Of a stretch of 64,000 nt of DNA, positions 1 to 12,850 are shown piece by piece. A model generated the notes under the pieces. The model worked only from the letters and a program-made list of their open reading frames with translations, was not told where the DNA came from and did no database searches. Source of the stretch: Epiperipatus broadwayi (Eukaryota; Onychophora; Udeonychophora; Euonychophora; Peripatidae); the NCBI GenBank assembly GCA_028023455.1, contig JAQFVV010012490.1, forward strand, positions 2,854,001 through 2,918,000, in the 5' to 3' direction. Positions within the stretch are counted from its first letter, which is position 1; the number at the start of each line of letters is the position of its first letter. Both the position numbers and the translations under genes were made by a program.

Positions 1-3000
1 GAGGGAAAGAATATAAGTCACTTTGAATTTAAATAGAGAACATGCCTTCAATAAATAAAAAAAACTATTGTTTACATATATTTAATAAATATCTCACAGT
101 TTTTGTGCAAATGAATGTTATTAGAATTAGTGTATAAGTGATAAATTGCATATTGTCATATGATTTTTGTTGGTGGTGTAAAGTAAAAAAAATATTTTGT
201 ATTTATTTTTAATAATTGTTTTATATAAAGATAGTTCTAATATTTAAACTGCAATTTTAAAAACTCAGATGGCATTTAAACTTTTAAAAAAAATTCTAAT
301 TGCAATTAAATTGTTTTTCTTTTATGTCCAATTTTCTAATTAAATGAACCATTAACAAAGACTGACCAAAAAATAATAGATATTATCATCTAATAAAAAA
401 ATTAGTATATTTTGGAAAAAATATGTAGCATTGCTTTTGACACGAGATCAACTCAGATCATGTGTGGGAAGATTGTAAATGTATAAAAAACTAAAAAACA
501 ATAGCATTTAGTTGGAATTGATGTAGTTAAAGTTTAATCACTAATCTCCAGTGAATTAGCTGCCAGTATTTATTGAGAGAAAGAGAGAGCCCAGGATTTG
601 AAGGAATTGAATATATATAATTTTTCACAGAACTAGCTGAAGTGATCACAACAAAAGAGAAACTAACATTAAATTTACTGGTAAAACTAAACTAAGCCAG
701 CACCAAAAAATTGTAAGTTACTATTATTGTCAGTTCCCATTAAGATCAGGTTATTCATTATGTATATATATTATAAAGAGATGTGTTTATTGCAAATCTT
801 AATTAATTCTGCAGTTTACTATCTTAAAATATAATTGTGGAATAGTAGATGTGGAATTTTAAATGTCTTATATTTTGTGTGACTCTGAGGCAGTAATCCA
901 TATAGTAATGAAAGAGATATGGATAAAGTGAAATTGACATATGTATTGATATAAAAATGATGGATGTTATGAAGAAAATTAAATAAATAAAAGCTACTGG
1001 ATTAAAAGTACAGCCATGGAAAAACAATATTTGGAAGAAAAACTTCCAAATTAGAAAGATTGACCTGTACAAGAAGAAGGTGTTTTGAATATTGCCAAAA
1101 GTGAATTTCTAATTAGAAATTAGATCATGCTCAGTGAAAATCAAGAAGAAAAACAATGAAAGCATATAAAGGTAAATATCAAAGTATGATGTTAACAGTT
1201 ACTAGTAAGAGCTTGATTTAAATTAAATTTTATAAAATCTTCAATAATCGTAACTAATTAAAATATTCCATTATGCTACCATTCAATTGATAAGTGAAGA
1301 AACTAATTTGCAAACTATCATTAATTTTTTTTTTAAAGGTTATATAATACTTTTTATAATATATAGATTTTTCTTATATGAGATACTAAACTATGTAAAT
1401 TTTTACTTCGAGAAGATTTCTCATTAGCTTATTATATATAATTAACAAATGATTTTGTGCAGTATGTATTTTGATCTTTGAAGAGGTTGAAGATGAAAGA
1501 GGTTAAATAAGCTAGTGAAAGGAGACAGAAATATGTGCAGATATGCATAATATATAAAGGTGATTTACATATTCTTATAAAAATGTAACGTTATTTTTTT
1601 TATACTTTAAATTTTTTGTCATTTTTATAATTTATTATTATCTTATAGTCGGATTTAATTAATCAGCACTAAAATTGGAAAACATGTTTTAATAAAAAAA
1701 AATACAAGTTATAAAAATAAAGAAAATGAAAAAAAATACAGAGGAGACTTGTTCCTGCTTTCTTTCATTATATTATACTTCAATTTTTTAATTAAAAATC
1801 TAAAAATAATTAAATTAAAATTTTATATAGCATAGCATTATATGCATATTGTTTTGTTTAATGCAGTCGTAAATTGGTATGTCATTAGTCAACATCACTA
1901 CACGAAACCTTATAGTGTCAATATGTATATAATTAAATATTATATGTTGAAAGATCCATTTTAAAAAATGTTATATATTGTGATGGATCAAAAGATTAGG
2001 TAGCAAATCATTAACCTCAGATATCGTAGTCATAATTATCAACAATATTGAATTAACAAATATGAACATCAGCATAGAAGTAAATAAATCATTACAACAC
2101 TTATAAGTTACATCACCAGCATTAAGCATGTATAATTAACAATCATCCCGTATGATTGGATCTAAAAGAGATTCATTATAAAATAGGCTATTTATCTTGC
2201 AACCAATGCCAAACATAGGATATAATAGAAAACAATAATCTGGCTATTCATACTCAAGTGCTAAATATTTATCGTAGGAAAAAAATCTGGGATTCTTATA
2301 AATGCTGATCATCATCAATGCTCTGGCCATATGATACCATGAATGTATGAGCTAACTATAAACTAATTAAAGTGCAGTGAATGGATTTTAAAGGTGGATC
2401 ATTACTTTTGTGCCATCCAGAATATTATCTGAATGTCCAAACACAAACATGTACCCCATCCTTATAAATACATTAACTGCTGTTGCCTTAGAGCTAGTTC
2501 AAGATCACAAGAGACACTGCAATTGTAAACAGAAGAAAATGTAAATGTAGAAGTTTAATTTACATTCATTTGAATGGTTTTACTGGATAATTTACAATCC
2601 CTTAACACATTATGCTACAATTAAATCAAATCATATACACCACCAATTCTTAGAATAGATAACTGGAGGAATAAAGACCTTAACACTGTTATTTCTTTAT
2701 CAATTGTTTAATGAAATTAACTAATAAATTAATAAATTTAGAAAAGATATGACAACATGGTAACACATTTCTATAAAAAATGTAAGTTCATATGGCAAGT
2801 AAGAGTAACTTATTGCTGATTCTTACTAGTTAAATTAATTAACCTTTACTTTAAACAGAATTATTTCTTTTTCAATGATTATAGTTGATTAAAATTGAAA
2901 AGCAACACTTCATAATTTGAAAAAGATAAAAATTTAAGACTAGCTAAGATCTTCTTTTCATTTTTTATGAAAATAGGAAGCTTCCATACACTTACATTTT

Positions 3001-3125
3001 TGGAAAGGAAAATGTTTGGACTAAAACATCTAAAATATTTATTATAATCAATTATTTTAGTATTATTTTAAAAAAATATTTCAACAAAAACAAACTTAAA
3101 TTAAAATTATTCATCACATTACTTG
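1..3125. other. AT-rich intergenic DNA without recognisable gene
   Basis: This stretch is dominated by A/T runs and short low-complexity tracts. All frames are broken every few dozen codons, and the 82-codon frame on the minus strand at 824-1072 is Phe/Ile/Tyr-rich, as expected from translating T-rich DNA. A slightly more G+C-balanced patch around 2300-2530 may be an old interspersed repeat, but I see no other copy of it here. No gene is supported. Confidence 0.7.
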
Positions 3126-3127
3126 TA

Positions 3128-3995
3128 TTAAGCCAATAAACATTACATGATCACCATTTCTTATGCTTGCTTATAACTGTTATTAAACAGGAAAAACTCT
3201 CTATATGTATTGCCACTCACTGCAAGCTAGAGTAATCAATGGATACCAGAAGGCTTCTGCATAAAATCCCCATCTAGTGCATACTCATCCAATATCCACA
3301 GACTAGTTTCTGGCTTGTGGCTTTCATCAGTGAGGTGCCTTGGATCTGAGAGGACTGCACTTAGATCTTAGGATCTAATGCAACCCTCCAGCAGCCACCT
3401 TTTATCTCTACTTAACTATAAACCTATGCATCTTAAACTGAAAACACTATAATATTTTCAATCCAAGCTCATTAGCCTATATAGTCATATAGGTCTGAAC
3501 TCAGTTTAGTACCAATATATTTTGGTGATTTTGGTTCTTTAATAACCATAGACACCACTATCCTATTAGGCAGGATTGGTTTTAAGCCAATAAACATCAC
3601 ATGATCACCATTTCTTATGCTTGCTTATAACTGTTATTAAAACAGGCATAACTATCTATGTGTTGTCACTCACTGCAAGCCAGAATAATCAATGGATTCA
3701 AGAAGGCTTCGGCTTACAACCCCCATCTAATGCCTACTCATTCAATATCCCCAGATGAGTTTCTGGCTTGTGGCCTTAGTCATTGAGGAGCTTTGCATTT
3801 GAGCATGGCACCTAAATCTTAGGATCTAATGCAAACCTCAAGCAGCCATCTTTTATCTCTACTTAGCTACAAAACTATGAGTCTTAAACTGAAAAGATTT
3901 ATATTTTCAATCCAAGCTCATTAGCCTATACAGTCATATAGGTCTGAACTCAGTTCAATACCTATACATTTTGGTGACTTTGGTTAGACTCAATA
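3128..3995 (+). repeat. Tandem pair of interspersed repeat 'family A'
   Basis: Two diverged units of the same sequence lie head to tail with a period of about 464 bp; for example aagccaataaacat occurs at 3130 and 3594. Each unit begins near acatgatcaccat, passes through a conserved core with atcaatggat and gtttctggcttgtgg, and ends near attttggtga. Copies of the 5' part recur at 26235-26520 (diverged), 27944-27983 (40 bp) and 29074-29252. The last two carry target-site duplications, so this is a transposed family. There is no coding capacity. A SINE or a short non-autonomous element are both possible; no clear tRNA promoter boxes are visible. Confidence 0.75.
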
Positions 3996-4049
3996 ACATT
4001 TGTCTGTGCACATAATCATTTCATTTCACATTATATGGCAGATTCTGTT

Positions 4050-5500
4050 TGATAATTTATATTATCTGACCATTTGAGAGTTGCAAGCAGTCTAGGATTT
4101 CAACCATGAAACCTGGCATTGAAAATATGGTATAGATTTCTCCAATACCTATTTGTTGTCTTTTTTATGATATCTAGTATTGGATATCCCCGACACTCTT
4201 CAGTTTAATATTCATGCAATATAGCATCTCTATATTCTTGGAAATCTTCTGTTTTGTAGATGATAATTGCTACCAGTAATTTTACTGATTCCTGAAGGTG
4301 AGTACATGTCAATGCAATTTTATGGGTCTCCATTCCATTTAATGAAAAGTAGTATTTAGATTATCAAGATGCTTCTTAAAGGTTTCTTATGCATCATTCT
4401 TGAATGACTTTAGTTTAAGGAAGTGATTGACATCTCCTAGATATGGTTCTGGTTCTAAAATATTGACTTTCTCCTTATAACACCACTCACTATGGTTCTG
4501 GTTCTAAAATATTTACTTTCTCCTTATAACACCACTCACTATCATACATTGATGTTGTTTTTGAATATTATTGAATTTTAGCCTTAAATGTCAATTCTTT
4601 ATACAATCTTTTCAAGTATTTCTCCTGCTCATATTTCATGTCTGGATGTTTTGCTTAATTCTTCTTGAGTGAAATTGACATTGCTCATTTTTTCAATCCT
4701 CAGTTCCTGTTTAATATTTGATATGTGCCCCTGCATGTATTCTAATACTTCTTGTGGTCCATTATCTGATTATTTCATCTATTCTTTCAGCTTCCTCTTG
4801 AATAATTTCCTTCATATGGCCCATGACATTTTCCATTTTTTGTCCTATTATTTCATTTTAATCAATATCTTTTGATTGTCCTCTTCCATTTTCTTGTCCT
4901 GCTCATTCATATTTTTCCCCATTATTTGGATAGTTTCCTGTTCCTATTATTATCTTCCCTTGTTTGGGTAGTATTCTGTATAGATTCCTGAATGTTCTGG
5001 ATTTTATATTGTCTATTTCTCTTTTCTGAATGTTTTATTTTCCTTAGCATTATTTCTTCTCTTTGCTGCTTACTTTCATTTATTTCTGTAAGCAACATCT
5101 GACTTTGTTGGCTGCTTTCTACTATTTTCTTCAGTAGCATTTCTTTTCTTTGTGATTACATTTCCTTGCAATCATTTAACTTTCTTCTGCTTTCTATTTT
5201 TTATTCTCTTTGTTGATTATTTTTTTCTAATTTTCTAAACATTTCTTCTCTTTGCTGACCACTTTCTTTCATTCTTATAAACAACATCTGATTTGATTAT
5301 GCTTTCTTTAGCAGCATTTGATTTTATTTTATTCTCTTTTTATTATCCTCTTCACTTGGTTCTTTTTTCTTTTTATTATCCTTTTTTCTTTGCCCTACAC
5401 TCAACATCTAAACTGAAGTCACCTCCTCTATTCTCTGGATTACTTCAATTGATGTCTGATTTTTTCTTTTTCTATGTTTTTTTTTTAACTTTGCTCTTAT
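4050..5500 (-). pseudogene. Decayed coiled-coil / possible Gag-like reading region
   Basis: Read on the minus strand, this region is rich in Glu, Lys, Gln, Ser and Asn, unlike the poly-Phe/Ile translations of the surroundings. The best piece is a 72-codon frame at 4922-5140 containing QQREEIMLRKIKHSEKRNRQ, which looks like a coiled coil. Further on, at about 4398-4466, a broken frame reads ILEPEPYLGDVNHFLKLKSF. That faintly resembles the start of a retroelement capsid, where a Pro-rich 'PEPFxGD' type motif is followed by a helix. Many stops and frameshifts break the region. The T/C-rich plus strand from 4160 to 5500 is the same signal seen from the other side. A low-complexity purine-rich tract is the main alternative. 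Confidence 0.3.
4443..4540. repeat. 49-bp tandem duplication
   Basis: Two nearly identical 49-bp units, each starting atggttctggttctaaaata, lie head to tail at 4443 and 4492 and differ at one obvious base (gactttc versus tactttc). They lie inside the decayed reading region and look like a recent local duplication. Confidence 0.85.
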
Positions 5501-5519
5501 CAAGCATATAAATGAAAAT

Positions 5520-7289
5520 TAAAATTATTCTAATCTCACAGAAGAACTTTTATGACAACTATAAACTAATATTTAATTACTTTTAATCTTAAAGAATAAG
5601 GTAAACTTTTAAAATATTATTTCATAAAATAAACCTCTTCTCAATATACATGTAAATATTTTTATATAAAGGGTGCAATCAAATAATATTTAAATTGTAA
5701 CAAAAATATACTAATATATGTTTTTTATATTATTGAGTCTGAAAAAGAGTGCTGCAAAAATTATGTGATATTTTACAGTAATAGATTTACTAGTGTAATT
5801 TCAAACTAATTTTAAATAGAAAGTAATCAATTCTTTATACATGATTTCTCACATTCAACAAAAACAATGTTGATTTAATGTAACAGTGCAGAGCACATGT
5901 AAAGGGTTGATTACCTTCTGTTTAAATTATATTAATAAGTGTATAAGTTATAGTTGTAATCTCTGTTTTCCATAGATTATAAAATCTTCCAGGGTAAGAT
6001 TTATTTGCATAAAAATGGTATTCACAATTGATTTTATCCCTCTCCAATTATTTTTATAGATTATTATTATAGTATATACCACCAAATCAATTGATCATAT
6101 GAAAAACAGTTCCTATTCACAAAATTTTCAGCTTAGTAAATGGGAGTAATTTATGATTATTTTCTTCTACAAAATTTGAAATATTTTGCTATTGGCATGT
6201 CTTCTACCAATTATCATATCATCCAATAATAAGTCATTAAGAGGAAAAAACTTATCTGTTTTCTTTTTATATTCTTCTATTTGTTTTTGTTTTTTCTATT
6301 TAAGATGAAAAAAAAAAGAATACAAGCAATATTTCCAAGAACAGTTAATTTTCTCCAGTCTTCTCAAAAGTTATCTACTGTAATCTTGGGTAATTAAATG
6401 GACTCCAGATTATATAGTTTTATAATACCATCACACTAGTTCTAATTTTTGACATCATCAGTAAGAGTTAGAGTTCAAATCTAAAACTATTGCATCTATG
6501 CATTTAGTAGCCACTTTTTATTTCTTTATACTATTCAAACTATTATCCTGAAATTCAAAAAATGTTGAAGTTTTAAACTCATATTTAGTTGCTCTTGTAC
6601 TTATAAACCAGTTTCCATATATTTTAGAGATCTCAAAGATAATTGTTAGATGCATGAGTGCATTATTTCCAGTTTTAATCCTAGTTCTCATTGACAAAGA
6701 TAAAAGTTAGAAACTAGTCTGGGAATGAGAACATTTTAGTACTATATCATATGGTATTCATTGATTACTCAAGTTTACAATAAATAATTATAGAGTACAC
6801 TGAAGAGAACTGCTCTTGGAAAAAGAAAGATGCAGACTGTACTAAAAACATTATTAGAGAAGGTTAAAATAATTGTTCATTAAGTAAACTTCCAGAATAA
6901 CAATATAATCAAATTCCTTAATGTTGTTTGTCTTTACATTAATTTTACCATGTAACAAAAGCATTATTACAATTACTGTAATGAAAATTTGTTTATTAAT
7001 TTCTCATAAATTATATAATATCAATAATTATGCACTTTTAATTCAAACAATATTTTAAATAAAATACTGAAACATCTAACTAATTAACATAAATTTGAAT
7101 ACTCCCCCTCATCACTATCAACCGCACACAGCTATGAGTATGAAGCCATAGAGTTTTGAAAGCGCTAAGCTTTAAATAAATTACTAATAAATATAACTTC
7201 TTTAACGAACGTTAATAAGTGCATACTTATTGATATTACAATTATTAAAATTGAAATAAAAACTGATCCTTTAAAATTATCAAGTTACA
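5520..7289. other. AT-rich intergenic DNA, nothing recognised
   Basis: Low-complexity A/T-rich sequence with frequent stops in all frames. I see no repeat shared with other parts of the window, no tRNA-like boxes and no transposon motif. Confidence 0.6.
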
Positions 7290-8342
7290 AACCTTTGTTA
7301 TTGAAGCTATACATATATATCCATGTATGTGTGCTTTACCATTTACTATTTTAACTTATTAACCCTAAAATCATCTGCAGTTAATGAATATTAATATGAG
7401 ATAATTATTTAGTGAAATTTATATATTTAGAAAATATGTATATATATATCATAGATGTGGGCATAGGCCAAATGCCATTAAAGGAAGGAGGAAAAACATT
7501 TAAAGTAAAATAAATAAGAAATTCTTCAGCAAATAAACATAATGTAAGGTAATGGATTTTAGGTAATGTGAAATAGATGTAGAAAAATTTATGTGTTGAT
7601 CAAACTAATTGATAATAAGGCATTAGTTCCAGGTGAACATCTTCCTAGCTAAATTTAGCTTCACATCAATTTTAAAGAAATAAGGAAAGTGTAAAAATTG
7701 GCTATTTGTCCATGGGGATGAGTACCAAAACAATAGCATTTAAAAATATTGGCTGCTTCAAGATATTTTAGATAAAGGAAGCATTAGTGAAAAAAAATAA
7801 AATATTGTTATCAAAGAGAAAAGAAAAAAAGCATTGAAGTGTTTCCAAGAGTTCACAAAGAGGGTGGGTACTTGAAACCATTTGTAGAAAAGGTTCTTGT
7901 TCTTAAAATTGTTGACTTTGATCTACAATATATATATATATGTAATCTCAATTGTGAATTATGTCAGCTCACCTTCACCCTCCCATGAGTGTTCTCAGAA
8001 CGGCATCCAAGAGATGCAATCCAGTCTAGGAGTCATGCCTGAAAAACTGCCTGCCTTAGATACCTTGAAAAATCATGCCTATCTAAAACACAAATGAAGC
8101 ACCTGCTCTCATTTATGTAACACCTTGACAGTCATTATGAAGTTTCAGTCACCAACTTTTGATCTACCACCCTTTAAGAAGGTTCATTTATATAAATGCT
8201 TTTCTTTGTTAACCGGTAATATTTTATAAATTATTTTTTTTGTTATTTTATATCTATAATACCAGTCTTCATATTAATATAATAGATATCAACTAATTTT
8301 CTTGTTTCATATATATAATGTTAATGTACATTTTATAAAGAT
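7290..8342 (+). repeat. Left arm of a large inverted repeat
   Basis: This segment is a diverged reverse complement of sequence at 12975-15745. Matching landmarks include tagaaaaggttcttgttctt near 7887 (complement near 15142), catccaagagatgcaatcca near 8004 (complement near 15013), and ttaaccggtaatatt near 8210 (complement near 13100). The 66-codon frame at 7897-8097 lies in the arm and has no family resemblance. The arms flank a dead piggyBac gene, so this could be an old long-inverted-repeat element or an inverted segmental duplication. Confidence 0.7.
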
Positions 8343-8800
8343 TATTTTTTTCTCATTTTTTTTTTATATACATATAATGTTAATGTAGTACAAAAATGTC
8401 AACTGTCTTTTGTTTTATTTGATTTGATTATTAACATCTATGCAGTCTAAAGGTGAGAAATTGGATGACAGAAAGATTTAAAGTTAAATTAGGATTTTTT
8501 TAAAATTCTACCATTATTCCACTATTTTAAGATGAAACTCATTTGTTTAATAAATTATAGAATTCATTTTAACTCAAGAGAAACTTTCATCCACCTTCTA
8601 CTTTGCCTTTCACACCCATATTACCAAAAGGCCAGAACGAATTATTGATGGTAGATCATTACAAACCTCTCCTTGCATTCAAACAATTCTGATTCCTATT
8701 CATAATCTATGATGTGTTTAAAAAATACATTGCAGTGTATCTTGTATGCCAAGCAGACTCATGAAGTGTGTGATCTGTGCTCTCTGTCTGAAACAGTTTG

Positions 8801-8866
8801 ACAATATAGGAAAACAACAAGCCATTTTGTCTAACAATGTAGGAAAACAACAAACCATTTTGTCTA
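8801..8866. repeat. 33-bp tandem duplication
   Basis: Two 33-bp units, each containing aggaaaacaacaa and ccattttgtcta, lie head to tail at 8801 and 8834. Short open frames on both strands here are by-products of the duplication. Confidence 0.8.
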
Positions 8867-8959
8867 ACCATAGGGATGCAACAAAACTACATAAAACATA
8901 TATTGATATCAATATGGAATCTCCAGTCTAACTCATGTAAATGAGTTATGAGGGAGATA

Positions 8960-9600
8960 AATCATTTATTTAGGATGTATGCAGGTGACAACTACAAAAG
9001 TTGGGTAAAATAAATGCCAAACATGATCTCAACCACAATAGAAATGATTCCATGGAGTTTACTCCAGCATGACTGCACTTCAGAAGACAAGACCCCAGTT
9101 TTGTAAAGATGTTGCTTTCCATAGAAAGAGAAGCCATAAATCATGACCAAGACCAGACTAAGGTGTAGACATGTCTAGCGCATATGCCCAAGAAGAGGAA
9201 AAGATAAGAACCAGAGAATCCTTATGTATTTAAAATTGGGGAACACATATGCATCAGAATGCCATGTGTAAGGAAACCCCTAAAAAATAAATACAGCTTT
9301 TTCTGCTATGAGAAGGACCCTTTGCCATAAGGAAAAAATGTAGAGAAAATATGTTCCTGTTAGGAACCAAAAAAGGGATTAAGAGGTACATTTAGTGCAA
9401 GATATTTAAAGTCATGAAGAGGCACATCACCTGAAACAGAAAAATAAAGGGATGACCCAAATGTCTAAAAACCAACCAGAGAGGAAATCTGCCCTCAAAT
9501 GGATAATATAGAAAAGAGACAGAGTAATATGGATAGTCTTGTACAGATAATGACAGAACATAAAAAGAAGAAGAAAGAAAAAAAAGAAAAAATTTAACAA
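8960..9600 (+). pseudogene. Possible remnant of a retroelement ORF1-like protein
   Basis: The plus strand is less A/T-skewed here and can be read in pieces as Lys/Glu/Cys-containing protein-like sequence, e.g. ENPYVFKIGEHICIRMPC near 9220-9275, followed by a Glu/Lys-rich stretch up to 9590. Such a mix of Cys/His patches and a charged tail occurs in ORF1 proteins of LINEs, but no intact zinc knuckle or RNA-recognition motif can be read. The poly-purine end (9560-9600) could simply be low complexity. I cannot assign a family. Confidence 0.2.
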
Positions 9601-10319
9601 TTTGTAGATAAACCCACTTTGCTAAGCTCTAAATTCCGCCATGTTGACATCTTGAATTTTTTTTTAAAAATTATAACAAATATAATTTATAACATATCTT
9701 TTGTTTGAATGCAATACATATAAAGAACAAATATTAAAGAATGTAATAAAGCTGATAAAATAGTCATTACTTCAAAAAAAAAAAAAATTAAGAAAAAAAT
9801 TTTTTTAATACTTTAAAAAATGTTTATTTTTTCATTGGTTCAAATTTTAAATTTTGAAAGTTAAATGTTGAAATGACATTTTTATAAACAGCTTCATCAC
9901 ATTTATCATAAAATGCTGGAAAAAAAGATATATATAACATCACTTCCCTGAGAAAATTTTTCATAGTAGAAGTGAATAAAACTGGATGAATTCATAACTC
10001 TCATTTTTACTTGCAGAATCAGATATGGTCCTTCTCTTCAGAATATCTGTTAGAAATACATTTGGTTTTAGTGGGGGCAAAAAAATAACAGTAATTACAG
10101 TGCATGAGATATTATGCAAAGAGAACTTTAGTAAAATTGTAATATATGGAAAATATAATTAATTTATTATTATATTATTGAATAATGGAGGGGGGGAGAC
10201 CTAATATATCAATTTTTTCAAGTAAAAAGTGTATTCAAAAAAATAAATATTAATCAAATAAAAATTTTGTAAAATGAATGAAGCAAATCAATAAGCATCA
10301 AAATAAACAAATTTGTTAT

Positions 10320-10515
10320 GAGCACTGAGTATGCATAGGTGTGGGAGATAATGATCTCAACCAAATTATGAGGGCTGGTTTAGCATGAAATGTGTACTGG
10401 GGATCATTTATCCTTTTCACATGTATGTGGTCATGTGTATCATTTGTATGAGATAGAGTGGATGAATTGAATGAGCTTGAAAGTCTGTGTTCACATACCT
10501 ATATTACATCTAGAT
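10320..10515 (+). repeat. Diverged partial copy of interspersed repeat 'family B'
   Basis: The segment shares, in order, the family B landmarks seen at 51.4-52.9 and 61.7-62.4 kb: gagatnatgatct, gcatgaaat, atcattta, tcacatgtatgtggtcatgt, and gcttgaaagtctgtgttca. It keeps only the second half of the unit and is the most diverged copy in the window. Confidence 0.65.
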
Positions 10516-10642
10516 TCCAGGTATATAAAATATAATTGATAAAATATAATTGTAAATGTACATACTATAAAACATGATGAATTCTAGACCTTGAAGTAAA
10601 GTCCAAACTGTCTCACCTAAAACAAAAAATCAAGAGATTATT

Positions 10643-11010
10643 ACAAAATTACAACAAATGAGTACATGGTTACTATAATCATGCAATAAATGAATGATCA
10701 TATAAATAAAATCATGATATATCTTACTTATTATGGAACCAAGTAGAAATATGGTTCCAAGTCTGGATAAGCATCATGGTGTGTTATAGCTGTGTGGGGT
10801 AGAAACATTTGAGCTGTGTCACTACAAAATTGCAACAAATGAGTATAGTGTTACTATAATCATGCAATATATGAACAATCATATAAATAAAATCATGATA
10901 TATCTTACCTATTGCAGAATCAAATGGGAATATAATTCTGAGTCCAGATGTGCACCATTGTGTGTTATTGCTGTATGATGTAGGATTTATTGAGCTGTGC
11001 CACTTGTAGC
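10643..11010. repeat. 181-bp tandem duplication
   Basis: Two units with a period of 181 bp (acaaaatt at 10643 and 10824) share tcatgcaat, tcatataaataaaatcatga and gagctgtg. The duplication lies at and just beyond the 3' end of the piggyBac pseudogene, and its inner end overlaps the last few codons' downstream sequence. The 81-codon frame at 10784-11029 is a shadow of this duplication. Confidence 0.85.
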
Positions 11011-11025
11011 ATGATAAGCAGCAAA

Positions 11026-12850
11026 TCAACCACTCTCTCTACATAAGGGAATAAATCTACATGCCACACAGCCAAAATAAGTTGAATTCTGTACTTTGTT
11101 TCTCAAGCATGCAACACACCTTCTTTTTCCTTGTCTATCACCTTGGTGCAGATCAGAAACAGTATGACACCTGGAAGGAATCAGAATGTTGTATCACTAA
11201 AGGATTCAGTTTTCTTTATGAAAGTCACCAATAAGGCTGACTGATAAGGCTATTCTAAATTCCAGATGTGATATAGGCCTCATTTGCTTTTGGGCCATGT
11301 ATAGAGCATGTAGAATATAGGAATTGGTAATACCTGTATCAAAACAATCCCAGAATAAGTGCATAGGCCATTGCTTTGATTTTTTATTGCAGCTGTACAC
11401 AGTTCACTTCTGGTTGGCTAAATCAACCCCACCAATGAAGTAGTTGTATTTTTTTAAATTGCAGTTGGACATGGATATAAATATTGTGTACCATCTTTAT
11501 GTCTTATAAGCACAATATTATTCCCAGATGGTGTATAAGCATTATTGAGAATAACAATTGGTTTCTTATCCATCCAAACTAGAAACTCAAGACCACTGTA
11601 TCAATTACAGAATGGAAATCTCTCTTCATCTGTTCATAATTTTTCGCTTTTATGCAAATGCTATCTGGAATACCCTTCTTATCAAATTTCAGTGTGCCAC
11701 AGCAAGATATTTTACTTGCAGACAGCTCTTGAGCTAATTTTACAGTAGTAAAATATTTGTCACAAAAAATAATATGGTTGTGTTTAGCTAGATGTGGCAA
11801 AACTACCGACTGTACAGCTCGGGTTCCCAGATGCAGGCCAGCATTTGAAGTTGTACTTTTTCCTGTATACAAATCCATATGGTACACATATTCATTATGG
11901 CTATCTGCACAGACCCACCATTTCAAGCCTCACTTTATCAGTTTTGAGGCATCAAATTGCTTCATGATATTATGATCCTTAAATAAGTAATGGCTTCATC
12001 AGCTGCTACTTTTTGGTGCATGTGATATGCAGCTTTGAAATTAATATTACAGTGATCTATAATTGGCCTGATTTTATAAATTTTATTATGCCCTTTACGA
12101 ATAATTGGTGGCATGTTTTTATTATTATTGAAATGTAAATTGACTAAAATTTTCCATAAATCGATTTCAGATCATAACTTTAGCAAGTTTCTGTTGATGC
12201 AGTAATTCATTTTTAGACCAAGTGAATTTGAATCTACACTGTAAACACAAAATACCATGCCAAAAAATGCATTCAACTCATGGTATGACAGATTGACCCA
12301 CTTTGGAACTATAGCATATCAATTACTTTCAATATATAAGTAATTGCATTATTTTTTTATCAAAAAATAAATAAAGTCAATTATTGAATACACATAGGTG
12401 ATGGGAAAATTTAGCACTGGACACTTTGTAAATATTCCAATTGGCACACATGATTTTTGAACATTTCCAGTAATAGAACTGAGTCAGGTTGAGTTGAAGG
12501 CCCTGACATAGGCTTACTGTCAGTTGCCATTCTAACCCTCCTTATAGATGACTTCAGACAGCTTTTTTCTTTTTTTGGATTGCAGATTCTCTATCATCTG
12601 AGATATCACTATGATTCTCATCTGAGGAGTACTAGAAAATGAAACCTCAGTAACACAGAGAAATTCCGAATCCGACTCAGAATCTGAACTGCAATAATTG
12701 AACTCATTTCTGTGGGAAATTTTTTTTACAGTGACTAAATCTAAAAAAAAAAAGAAAAAAGAATTAAAATTGCATTTTTCAAAAAAAAAAATCATAAATT
12801 GAAATTTTATCATAGAAAAAAAATATGTACATCTTTTTGATAGAATCAAG
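11026..12850 (-). pseudogene. piggyBac-family transposase, frameshifted and inactive
   Basis: Reading from 12850 down, pieces of a complete piggyBac transposase appear in order. An acidic Ser/Asp/Glu N-terminus (SSDSESDSE, about 12690) is followed by the N-terminal domain (AFFGMVFCVYSV near 12270; PPIIRKGHNKIYKIRP near 12085). The DDE-type RNase H core has DEAIT (first Asp at 11998-12000), KWWVCADS, IIFCDKYFTT (second Asp at 11759-11761) and YFIGGVDLANQ (third Asp at 11422-11424). A C-terminal Cys-rich domain, RRCVACLRNK followed by GCVACRFIPLC, lies at about 11035-11125. All three catalytic Asp residues survive, but frameshifts and stops separate them, including TGA where CGA (Arg) is expected just before LKWW near 11930. 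The length matches the usual ~550-600 residues. I could not identify its TTAA-flanked terminal repeats. The gene lies between the arms at 7.3-8.3 and 13.0-15.7 kb. Confidence 0.93.

Noticed and set aside
11545-11975. Plus-strand frames of 67 and 72 codons
   Set aside because: They are antisense to the piggyBac core, where the minus strand carries the recognisable protein.
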